Of a stretch of DNA of 6,782 bases, positions 1-6,701 are shown piece after piece. Position 1 is the stretch's first letter. Every line of letters starts with the position of its first letter. The DNA is taken from NCBI GenBank assembly GCA_002415465.1, contig DHYT01000196.1:16565-23346 (forward strand), read 5' to 3'. The DNA is from Desulfobulbaceae bacterium UBA5123. Lineage in GTDB: Bacteria; Desulfobacterota; Desulfobulbia; Desulfobulbales; UBA5123. Position numbers and translations under genes: made by a program. Under the pieces are notes generated by a model that worked only from the letters and a program-made list of their open reading frames with translations, ran no database searches and had not been told where the DNA came from.

Positions 1-1706
1 AGGGTGCCGATGGCCTCCATCTTCCGCGACTGGATCAGTTCTTCCTCAAGCCGCTTTTGTTCGGAGATATCCTTGGCGACATGGACGATGTATTCGAGTT
101 GGCCCTGGTCGTCGAAGGTGGGGGCGGTGGAAATCTGAAAGGTCTTTTGGATGGCCGGGAAGGGGACCGTCGAGGTGTGGGTATGGCAGTCGCGCGCGGT
201 TTTTTGTCCAGGGCAGTTGGGGCAGCGGGCGGGGTTGTGCTGGAAGACCTCGTGGCATTGTTTGCCCTTGATCTCGGCTGGTTTCAAGCCCAGGAGGTTG
301 CAGGCGGCGCTGTTGGCGCGGATGATGTGTCCATCCTTGTCCTGGATGGTGACCAGGTCGCTGATCGCGTTGAATGATTTTTCCCACACCTCCTTGGCCT
401 GTTGCAGGTCGGCGTGGATTTTCTGCCGCTCGACGATCATCTGATTGGCGGAGCGCGCCAGGGCGGCGAATTCGGTGATGGACATGCTGTCGGCGTCCAT
501 GTGTTCGGGGTTTACGGCGGTCTGCTTGAAAAAATCTGAAAAGAGTTCCAGTTCGCGGGAGAGCCGCTTGCTGAGCACCAGGCTGATCTTGTAGCAGAGG
601 GCGAGGGACAGGAGGATCAGGACCACCGTGATTGTGGCCCGGTGGTAAAGCTCGTGGAGCATATCCTGCCGGAGCGCCGCCATGGCCGCGTCGATGTCGT
701 CGAGATAGACTCCGGCGCCGAGCACCCATTGCCATTCGGGAAAGGCATTGACGTAGCTTATTTTTCTGGCCGGCTGGCTGGTTTTGGGGTCGATCGAGGC
801 GATATACTCGATAAAGCCGCCGCCCGGTTGCTGGCCGGTGCGGATGGTTTCCTGGACCACCTTCATGCCGCTGGCGTCTTGGTAGTCCCAGCGGTTGACG
901 CCGACATTGCTCTTGTTGACATGGGAGAGGCAGAGTCCGTCGTAGGTGTGGGTGAAGATGTAGCCCTTGGTTCCGTAGTGAATGGCGTTGAGGCGGGCCA
1001 GAAACTGTTCCTGCAGTTCTTTCTCCACGTCGCGGACGTATTCGCCGGTGCCGATTACCCAGCCGTAAGGCTTGAACAGCTTGAGGAAGGCGATCTTCTT
1101 CTCCCCCTGTTCGATGTGCAGGCGATCGCTGACGTCGGGCTTGTTCCAATAATAGGAGACAAAGCCTCCCCCCTCGTTTTCCTGGGCCACGCGGATGAAG
1201 TCGCGGATGAATTTTTGTCCCTGCCGGTCAACGGTGTCCGCCTCGCTTTTGCCGATGAAGTCTGGGCGGAAAGGGTGGGCAACCAGTCTGTAATCGGTGT
1301 CGAGGATCCAGTAATAGCCGCGGCCTTTGAAATAGCGCAGCGGCATCAGGGCCTCGATGATCAGTTGCTTGATCTGGTCGTCACGCAAGGTGCCTTTGTT
1401 GGCGCGGTAGATGTTGTCGGCAACGGCCCAGCCGTTTTCGGTGTGGAGGCGCAGGTCGTCACGCAGGCGGGATTCGACCGTGGCAATCTGGAACCGCATG
1501 TCGTCGATATGGATGTTGACCTGCTGCTTCACCTCCTGCTTGCGGGAGGTGATATTGTCCTCGCGCATCTTGGCGAGGGAGGTGAGATGGCTGTCGTATT
1601 CGTGGTAGAGCCAGAACAGGCCCATGGTGAGCGAAAGCAGGGCCAGAATGCTGAAGATGCTGATGCGGAAGAGGTTGCCGAAACTTTTTTGCCGCTGGGG
1701 TGCCAT
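1..1706 (-). CDS. Membrane sensor histidine kinase, double Cache plus PAS (3' end outside window)
   Basis: Reading the minus strand from the ATG at 1704-1706 gives 568 uninterrupted codons that run off the window edge, so the kinase core is missing. Residues about 12-34 form a first membrane helix. Residues about 35-350 are a periplasmic tandem Cache sensor (dCache_2 type): module one has GRGYYWILD (128-136) and HPFRPDFIGK (144-153), module two has GTKGYIFTH (245-253). Each module ends in a matching block, WVIGTGEYVRDVE and WVLGAGVYLDDID. A second membrane helix lies at about 355-377, then a HAMP-like linker (EFAALARSANQMI, 412-424), a PAS domain at about 436-550, and the opening of HisKA (LEEELIQSRKMEAIGT, 553-568). 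In this family the phosphoacceptor His would follow within about ten residues, just outside. The PAS carries Cys484, Cys495, Cys498 and Cys507. The ligand is unknown; Cache domains of this type often bind small carboxylates. The chosen ATG has only a weak, distant AGGGA; the next Met (28) would destroy the first helix. Kinase identity is confident, specificity is not. Confidence 0.9.
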   Translation of the reverse strand, partial: MAPQRQKSFGNLFRISIFSILALLSLTMGLFWLYHEYDSHLTSLAKMREDNITSRKQEVKQQVNIHIDDMRFQIATVESRLRDDLRLHTENGWAVADNIYRANKGTLRDDQIKQLIIEALMPLRYFKGRGYYWILDTDYRLVAHPFRPDFIGKSEADTVDRQGQKFIRDFIRVAQENEGGGFVSYYWNKPDVSDRLHIEQGEKKIAFLKLFKPYGWVIGTGEYVRDVEKELQEQFLARLNAIHYGTKGYIFTHTYDGLCLSHVNKSNVGVNRWDYQDASGMKVVQETIRTGQQPGGGFIEYIASIDPKTSQPARKISYVNAFPEWQWVLGAGVYLDDIDAAMAALRQDMLHELYHRATITVVLILLSLALCYKISLVLSKRLSRELELFSDFFKQTAVNPEHMDADSMSITEFAALARSANQMIVERQKIHADLQQAKEVWEKSFNAISDLVTIQDKDGHIIRANSAACNLLGLKPAEIKGKQCHEVFQHNPARCPNCPGQKTARDCHTHTSTVPFPAIQKTFQISTAPTFDDQGQLEYIVHVAKDISEQKRLEEELIQSRKMEAIGT

Positions 1707-1743
1707 GTGGGTGTCTGTATCCCTGTCGTTGATTGTAGGCTTT

Positions 1744-1772
1744 ATTCTAGTAAATGGCCGCCTGGTTGTCCA
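1744..1772 (-). promoter_or_regulatory. Predicted sigma70-type promoter for the histidine kinase
   Basis: On the minus strand a TGGACA (1767-1772) and a TAGAAT (1744-1749) are separated by exactly 17 nt. Each hexamer matches the sigma70 consensus at 5 of 6 positions. The predicted start near 1737 leaves a leader of about 30 nt before the ATG at 1706. The site lies between the terminator of the upstream gene and the kinase, which fits an independent transcription unit. It is a prediction from pattern only. Confidence 0.6.
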
Positions 1773-1801
1773 GTGCGCGCTTTTGGTTGCGGAGGGAAGA
1801 C

Positions 1802-1838
1802 AAAAAAAGGAGGCAGCCCGTAACGGGCTGCCTCCTTT
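1802..1838 (-). terminator. Intrinsic terminator after the glutamine synthetase gene
   Basis: A perfect 15-bp inverted repeat (1806-1820 with 1824-1838) encloses a 3-nt loop. Read on the minus strand, the stem AAAGGAGGCAGCCCG, loop TTA and its complement run directly into seven T residues (1808-1802). It begins 27 nt past the synthetase stop codon. On the plus strand the stem is followed by only three T, so it acts in one direction. It closes the PII-GlnD-GSIII cluster and separates it from the kinase. Confidence 0.95.
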
Positions 1839-1865
1839 GGTGCGTGGTTCTGCGAGGTTGAGATA

Positions 1866-3995
1866 TTACAGTTTGAACATCAGTTCATTGTAGGTCGGCA
1901 CCGGCCAGAGATCGGCCGGGGTGATCTGCTCAAGGGCGTCGATGTCGGCGCGCAGGCTTTCACAGGCGGACAGGACCTTGTCGAGAAAGGCGACGGCTTT
2001 CTTGTCTGCCTTGTCGGTGCTTTGCGCCTTGGCGACCTCGGCTTCCAGCTTTTCGAGCTTCTTGGCGGCGGAGTCGGCGAGCTTGCCGACCTTGGCGAGA
2101 AGATCTTTCTGGACCGAACCGTACTTGCCGGCGGCGTTGACGGCATTGCCCAGTTCGGTCATGAAACGGATAGCGGTCGGGAGGTACTGGCGTTTGGTCA
2201 TCTGGATCATCGCCTGCGCCTCGATGTTGCGGTTTTGCGCATACTGCTCGGTGTAGATTTCGAAGCGGGATTCCAGTTCCTCCTTGGTGAGGACGTTGTA
2301 GGTGCCGAACAGCTTGATCGCCTTCGGGGTCACAAAAGACTTGAGCGCTTCCGGGGTGGAACGGAGGTTGGGCAGGCCGCGCTTCTTGGCCTCCTTGACC
2401 CAGTCCTCGGAGTAGTTGTTGCCGTTGAAAACGATCCGGTTGTGGTTCTTGACGGTATCCTTGACGATGGCGAGGATTTCCTTGTTGACGTCCTTGGCCT
2501 TCTCAAGCCGGGCGGCGATCTCGTCCAGGGCCTCGGCGGCGATGGTGTTCAGCGCCACGTTGGGGCCGGAGATGGACTGGGATGAGCCGCACATCCGGAA
2601 CTCGAAGCGGTTGCCGGTGAAGGCAAAGGGCGAGGTCCGGTTCCGGTCGGTGTTGTCCTTGGGCAGATCGGGCAGCGAATCGACGCCGATCCGGAGGAGT
2701 TCACAGACGTCTTTCTTGCAGATCTTCTTGCCGGCGGCAAGGTTCTCCAGCACGTCGGAGAGCTCCTTGCCCAGGAAGATGGAGATGATCGCCGGCGGGG
2801 CCTCGTTGGCGCCGAGGCGATGGTCGTTGGCGGCGCTGGCGCAGGTGCCGCGCATGATGTCGGCGTGGGTGTCCACCGCCTTGATCATGGCGCAGAGGAA
2901 GACCAGGAACTGGGCATTGTCCTCCGGGGTTTGGCCCGGATCAAGCAGGTTGATGCCGTCGTCGGTGCCCAGCGACCAGTTGTTGTGCTTGCCGGAGCCG
3001 TTGACGCCGGCATAGGGTTTTTCATGCAGCACGCAGACCATGCCCTGACGGAGAGCCACCTTCTGCATGGTTTCCATGGCGAGCTGGTTCTGGTCGGCGG
3101 CGATGTTGGTGGTGGAGAATACCGGCGCCATTTCAAACTGGCCGGGAGCAACCTCGTTGTGCTTGGTCTTGGAGGTGATGCCCATTTTCCACAGTTCGAT
3201 GTCCAATTCCTTCATGTAGGCGGAAACCCGGTCCTTGATGGCGCCGAAGTATTGGTCGTCGAGTTCCTGGCCCTTGGGGGCCGGAGCGCCAAACAGGGAG
3301 CGGCCGCAGCTCATCATGTCCAGGCGTTTCTGGAAGTATTCCTTGTCGACCAGAAAGTATTCCTGCTCGGCGCCGACATTGGCGATAACCCGGGTGGAGG
3401 TGGTGTTGCCCATCGCCTTCAAGACGCGCATCGCCTGTTTGGAAACGGCGTTCATGGAGCGGAGGAGCGGTGTTTTCTTGTCCAGCGCCTCGCCGCGGTA
3501 GGAGCAGAAGGCGGTGGGGATGCAGAGGGTGACGTCGCCGGCTGCGTCTTCCTTCAGGAAGGCAGGGGAGGTGCAGTCCCAGGCGGTGTAGCCGCGGGCC
3601 TCGAAGGTGACCCGCAGACCGCCGCTGGGGAAGGAGGAGGCGTCGGGCTCGCCCTGGATCAGCTCCTTGCCGGAGAACTCGGCGATCGCGGTCCCGTCGC
3701 CCACCGGCGCGAAGAACGAGTCGTGCTTCTCGGCGGTCAGGCCGGTCAGCGGCTGGAACCAGTGGGTGTAATGGGTTGCCCCCTTCTCGATGGCCCAATC
3801 CTTCATGGCGTTGGCGACCACCGCCGCGACGGCCGGCTGCAGCGAAGAGCCGGTGTCGATGGTTTTCTTGAGCGCCTTGTAGGTGTCCTTGGGCAGCCGT
3901 TCCCGCATCACCTTGGTGTTGAAGACGTTGCCGCCGAACATTTGCGGGATGGCAACGATTGCTTTGCCTTCGTCACAGTTACATTGCTTGCACAT
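1866..3995 (-). CDS. glnN: Type III glutamine synthetase (GSIII, GlnN family)
   Basis: Cytoplasmic enzyme joining ammonia to glutamate with ATP to give glutamine. The 709-aa length matches the roughly 700-730 aa GSIII family and is far above GSI (about 470) or GSII (about 370). Family blocks are in order: [17 protein letters not shown] (78-94), metal/substrate-site EQEYFLVD (210-217), [14 protein letters not shown] (280-293), the signature [10 protein letters not shown] (332-341), [12 protein letters not shown] (392-403), and [16 protein letters not shown] (452-467). The C-terminal 60-70 residues before the end (about 630-690) are Lys/Glu/Ala-rich and probably helical, as in GSIII. I see no counterpart of the GSI adenylylation loop with its Tyr. 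The start is fixed by AAGGAGG nine nt upstream. The N-terminus, [11 protein letters not shown], is odd: three cysteines in CxxCxC stand where GSIII relatives I recall have a longer, cysteine-poor leader. It is the last gene of the PII-GlnD cluster, 141 nt after glnD, and ends at an intrinsic terminator. Some annotations would call it glnA. Confidence 0.97.
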   Translation of the reverse strand: MCKQCNCDEGKAIVAIPQMFGGNVFNTKVMRERLPKDTYKALKKTIDTGSSLQPAVAAVVANAMKDWAIEKGATHYTHWFQPLTGLTAEKHDSFFAPVGDGTAIAEFSGKELIQGEPDASSFPSGGLRVTFEARGYTAWDCTSPAFLKEDAAGDVTLCIPTAFCSYRGEALDKKTPLLRSMNAVSKQAMRVLKAMGNTTSTRVIANVGAEQEYFLVDKEYFQKRLDMMSCGRSLFGAPAPKGQELDDQYFGAIKDRVSAYMKELDIELWKMGITSKTKHNEVAPGQFEMAPVFSTTNIAADQNQLAMETMQKVALRQGMVCVLHEKPYAGVNGSGKHNNWSLGTDDGINLLDPGQTPEDNAQFLVFLCAMIKAVDTHADIMRGTCASAANDHRLGANEAPPAIISIFLGKELSDVLENLAAGKKICKKDVCELLRIGVDSLPDLPKDNTDRNRTSPFAFTGNRFEFRMCGSSQSISGPNVALNTIAAEALDEIAARLEKAKDVNKEILAIVKDTVKNHNRIVFNGNNYSEDWVKEAKKRGLPNLRSTPEALKSFVTPKAIKLFGTYNVLTKEELESRFEIYTEQYAQNRNIEAQAMIQMTKRQYLPTAIRFMTELGNAVNAAGKYGSVQKDLLAKVGKLADSAAKKLEKLEAEVAKAQSTDKADKKAVAFLDKVLSACESLRADIDALEQITPADLWPVPTYNELMFKL

Positions 3996-4004
3996 GTTGT
4001 TCTG

Positions 4005-4011
4005 CCTCCTT
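4005..4011 (-). promoter_or_regulatory. Shine-Dalgarno of the glutamine synthetase gene
   Basis: The minus strand reads AAGGAGG, then 9 nt, then the ATG at 3993-3995. The match to the 16S rRNA tail is full length and the spacing is normal, so it decides the start and predicts high translation. The extended string AAGGAGGCAG recurs in the 5' arm of the terminator at the end of the same gene. Confidence 0.9.
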
Positions 4012-4042
4012 GAAATTTTTTCCTGTGGTGTCTGTTAGCCAC

Positions 4043-4105
4043 GCCCCGCGCCATCAAGCAAAAGGGAGTGGATTGTTGTCAGATCCGGCCGGCATGGCGC
4101 GGGGC
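4043..4105. repeat. 12-bp GC-rich inverted repeat upstream of the glutamine synthetase
   Basis: GCCCCGCGCCAT (4043-4054) is perfectly complementary to ATGGCGCGGGGC (4094-4105), with 39 nt between the arms. Transcribed on the minus strand it would fold a stable stem about 50 nt before the synthetase start. No T-run follows on either strand, so it is not a normal intrinsic terminator. It could be an mRNA-stabilising or processing hairpin between glnD and the synthetase, or a leader element. The function is not known from the sequence. Confidence 0.75.
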
Positions 4106-4136
4106 TCTGGGGTGTCCGTTGTCGTTTGTGTCGTTG

Positions 4137-6701
4137 TCACCGGTTGTTGCCGGCGACGTGGAGCAGCGCTCTGCAAATCTCCTTATGAAAAAGCGCATCT
4201 TTGATCTTATTCCCCTCGCTGTCAAGAACGTAAAAAACATCAACCAATCTTTCTTTTTCGGTGGCGATTTTCGCCTGATGGATATTGATGTCAAGCTCGG
4301 CCATGCAGCGGGTGATGTCATAGAGGAGCCCCGGATGGTCGTCGGCGAACACCTCGATGACCGTGTAGCGGTCGGAGGTGGTGTTGTCGAGCTGGACCCT
4401 CGGCTTGGGGCGCACGCCCATCCGCTGGTGGCGCGGCGGCGTCACCGGCCGTTTCTCGACCAGGCGATGGGCCAGGGCCAGACGGTTGGCCAGGGCGAGG
4501 TTGAGATCGTCGGCAAGGATCGCCAGGACCCGGTCGTGATCGGGATCATCCTGCCGGGGGCGGACCTTGATGACGTCAACGGCGGTGTTGTCGGGCCAGG
4601 TCCAGATCTGGGCCGCCATCACGGTCAGGTTGTGGAGCGCCAGGATGCCGCATATCTTGGCCAGCAGGCCGGGGCGATCCTTGGCCATGATCCGGATGGT
4701 CCACACCTCGCCTTGGCATGAGGCCTCGAGCAGGGCTTTCTCGTCATGGAGGCGGCGGTGCATGGCCAGGTGTTCCACGACCTCCTCGGGGCTGAAGCTG
4801 AGCAGATATTTGCCCGGCAGCCGGTTGAGGATCTCGTTGATCGACTTGGGATGTGACGGCGCAAGCAGCGTGGCGATCCGCGAGCGCATCCAGTCGACGC
4901 CGAGATGCTGGTCCGGCGCGGCGGCGAGGTCGGCGCGACCGAGGAGGTTGGTGATACGCTGGTAGAGCTCCAGGAGCAGGGACGCCTTCCAGTCGTTCCA
5001 GGCGGTGGGGCCGGTGGCCCGCGCATCGGCGATGGAGAGGAGGTGGAGCATGTCGAGGCGGTTCTGATCCTCGATCCGGCGGGCGCAGCGGATGATGAAC
5101 GATTCGTCTTCAAGGTCGCGCCGGAGGGCGGTATCGGTGAGGAAGAGATGGTTTCTGATCAGAAAGCCAAGGTCGGCAACCTCGCCGTCGGTCAAGCCCA
5201 TGCGTTTGCCGATCTGCACCGCCTGCTCGGCGCCGAGTTCGGAGTGGTCGCCGCCCTGACCCTTGCCGATATCGTGCAGCAGGGCGGCCAAAAAAAGAAC
5301 GTTTGGCGAGGAGACGGCCTGGAAGGTTGCGGATTCGGTTTGCCGCAGGCGCGCCGTTTCCACGACGGTTTGCAGGAGGTGACGGTCCACGGTGTAGATG
5401 TGATACACGTCATGCTGGGCGAGGGAGGCAACGTTGGCCAGTTCAGGGAGATAGGCGGTGAGCAGCCCTGTTTCCAGCATGGTGGTGAGGACCGGCAGCG
5501 GATCGTCGGTTTGGGTGAGGGCGGTGAAAAAGGCCTTGCGCATCCGTTTGGAAACGCGCGCCCGGTCGTCGATCAGGTGCAGGTTGGCGGTGACCATTTT
5601 CTTGGTTCGATAGTGAATGGGCAAGCCGTTTTTCGCCGCCTGGGCGAAGAGTTGCATGAGCAGATAGGGTCTGCTCCGCAGCAGCGCCGCGTCGTCAAGG
5701 TCAAGATGGATATGGCCGTGGCGGATGGCGATGCCGTGGGCGGCGATGTTCGCCTCCGCGATGGCGGGGCTGCCGGCATGGGCCAGCGATTCCGCGACGT
5801 GCTCGAAGAAAAGGTCGGAGGCGACGGCGACCTTCTGCAGGTGTCCGTACAGATCGCGCATGAATTGCTCCACCCCGAGCAAATCCTTGTTGTTGCGAAA
5901 CTGCAGGTCGTTTGCCATCTCTTCCTGATATTCGAAGTAGAGTTGATCGTTTTTGCGTCCGCTGAGGTAGTGCAACCGGTTGCGGATTCTTACCAGATGG
6001 TCCCAGGCATTGGTGAAATCCTGCCGTTCCTGTTCGGTGAGCAAGCCTGCTTCCCGCAAGTCCTCGAGGCTCGAGAAGCCGAAGAGGGCCTTGGCGGTCC
6101 ACAGCATGGCGTGGATATCGCGGAGGCCGCCCCGGCTTTCCTTGATGTGCGGTTCGAGTAGATAGCTGTGCATGCCGAAACGTTGCTGTCGCTGTTGACG
6201 ACTGGTTGTCATGTTTTCCAGGAAGGCGCGGCGTTGCCCTTCGACAAACCCGTGCCGGTAGCGATCTTCAAGCTCCACGAACAATCGCTCCTCGCCGCAA
6301 AGGAACCGGGCGTCGAGCAGGGCGACCTGGAAGAAGAAGTCCTTGTCCGCGTCGGCGAGACAGCCGTCGACGGTGCGAACACCATGCCCGACCTCGAGCC
6401 CCGCATCCCACAGCGGATAAAAAATGGTTTCGGTGACGACGGCCAGTTCTTCCGTCGCCTCCGGCTCGTGGAGCAGCAAGATGTCCACATCGGAAAACGG
6501 GAATTGCTCGCACCGGCCGTAGCCGCCCAAGGCGACCAGGGCCAGGCGGGAGCGCGACGCCGCCGGGCACTTTTCATAATAATGCCTGATGTAGGCGTCA
6601 ATGAGCTGGGTGTGCTGCTGGAGGAGTTTTCGCCCCTTGAGCCCTTGTCGCCAAAAGGACTCAAGGGCGTTCCGCCTGGCGCGCAGTTCACCCTGTTCCA
6701 T
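4137..6701 (-). CDS. glnD: Bifunctional PII uridylyltransferase/uridylyl-removing enzyme GlnD
   Basis: Cytoplasmic glutamine sensor that uridylylates PII when glutamine is low and removes UMP when it is high. The 854-aa protein is close to the usual 850-900 aa. Domains in order: nucleotidyltransferase with GGYGR (59-63) and the metal pair Asp71/Asp73 in PFSDVD; the GlnD block EPHIKESRGGLRDIH (183-197); an HD domain with HIYTVDRH (434-441), the core His476-Asp477 in LLHDIGKGQGGDHSELG, and NH at 517-518; ACT1 at about 665-716 (KDRPGLLAKICG); ACT2 at about 779-850 (DDHPGLLYDITR). Catalytic residues of both the transferase and hydrolase halves look intact, so both activities are expected. The ATG immediately follows the stop of the PII gene, and GAGG lies 8 nt upstream inside that gene, which favours translational coupling. 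It fits its neighbours: its substrate PII upstream, a glutamine synthetase downstream. The main uncertainty is whether the true start is this ATG, which I consider likely. Confidence 0.97.
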   Translation of the reverse strand: MEQGELRARRNALESFWRQGLKGRKLLQQHTQLIDAYIRHYYEKCPAASRSRLALVALGGYGRCEQFPFSDVDILLLHEPEATEELAVVTETIFYPLWDAGLEVGHGVRTVDGCLADADKDFFFQVALLDARFLCGEERLFVELEDRYRHGFVEGQRRAFLENMTTSRQQRQQRFGMHSYLLEPHIKESRGGLRDIHAMLWTAKALFGFSSLEDLREAGLLTEQERQDFTNAWDHLVRIRNRLHYLSGRKNDQLYFEYQEEMANDLQFRNNKDLLGVEQFMRDLYGHLQKVAVASDLFFEHVAESLAHAGSPAIAEANIAAHGIAIRHGHIHLDLDDAALLRSRPYLLMQLFAQAAKNGLPIHYRTKKMVTANLHLIDDRARVSKRMRKAFFTALTQTDDPLPVLTTMLETGLLTAYLPELANVASLAQHDVYHIYTVDRHLLQTVVETARLRQTESATFQAVSSPNVLFLAALLHDIGKGQGGDHSELGAEQAVQIGKRMGLTDGEVADLGFLIRNHLFLTDTALRRDLEDESFIIRCARRIEDQNRLDMLHLLSIADARATGPTAWNDWKASLLLELYQRITNLLGRADLAAAPDQHLGVDWMRSRIATLLAPSHPKSINEILNRLPGKYLLSFSPEEVVEHLAMHRRLHDEKALLEASCQGEVWTIRIMAKDRPGLLAKICGILALHNLTVMAAQIWTWPDNTAVDVIKVRPRQDDPDHDRVLAILADDLNLALANRLALAHRLVEKRPVTPPRHQRMGVRPKPRVQLDNTTSDRYTVIEVFADDHPGLLYDITRCMAELDINIHQAKIATEKERLVDVFYVLDSEGNKIKDALFHKEICRALLHVAGNNR

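Larger units (their letters stand above)
1707..1865. other. Intergenic region between the glutamine synthetase and the histidine kinase
   Basis: This 159-nt gap holds the terminator of the upstream cluster (1802-1838) and the predicted kinase promoter (1744-1772). The remaining bases show no small gene with a credible ribosome binding site on either strand. Upstream of the kinase ATG there is only a weak purine stretch, AGGGA, 13 nt before the start, so its translation may be inefficient or rely on another element. Confidence 0.7.
3996..4136. other. Intercistronic region between glnD and the glutamine synthetase
   Basis: This 141-nt gap is long for a tight operon. It contains the inverted repeat at 4043-4105 and the strong ribosome binding site at 4005-4011. 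I could not find a convincing sigma54 (GG-N10-GC) or sigma70 promoter for the synthetase. The best candidate, TTGCTT with TAACAG at 18 nt, is poor. The synthetase may be read through from glnD or have its own promoter of a kind I cannot recognise. Confidence 0.6.

Noticed and set aside
46..1149. Minus-strand 367-codon frame within the histidine kinase
   Set aside because: Arg/Pro-rich translation with low-complexity character. The alternative minus frame gives a coherent sensor kinase over the same bases.
1..1706. Reading the kinase as NtrB, given the nitrogen genes next door
   Set aside because: NtrB is soluble with a single PAS. This protein has two membrane helices and a large Cache sensor, and is separated from the cluster by a terminator and its own promoter.
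642..1823. Long plus-strand open frame antisense to the histidine kinase
   Set aside because: It runs through the terminator and promoter, has no credible start signal and no recognisable domain. The minus-strand frame carries clear Cache and PAS motifs. It is a shadow frame typical of GC-rich DNA.
1806..1838. Bidirectional terminator
   Set aside because: The plus-strand side has only three T after the stem, so only minus-strand termination is supported.
2820..4013. Plus-strand frame of about 400 codons antisense to the glutamine synthetase
   Set aside because: Gly/Val/Asp-rich shadow translation without domains, fully covered by a synthetase with all family motifs.
3996..4136. Possible sigma54 or NtrC-controlled promoter before the glutamine synthetase
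   Set aside because: I looked for GG-N10-GC with TTGCA-like context. The nearest candidates have the wrong spacing (11 nt) or lack the GG, and no NtrC-like dyad is visible.
4117..4138. Direct repeat CGTTGTC with 15-nt period at the glnD stop
   Set aside because: Only two 7-nt copies in a low-complexity GTTGTC-rich stretch. Too short to support a binding site.
4905..6161. Plus-strand frame of about 420 codons antisense to glnD
   Set aside because: Shadow of glnD in GC-rich DNA. It has no family resemblance and no ribosome binding site that stands out.
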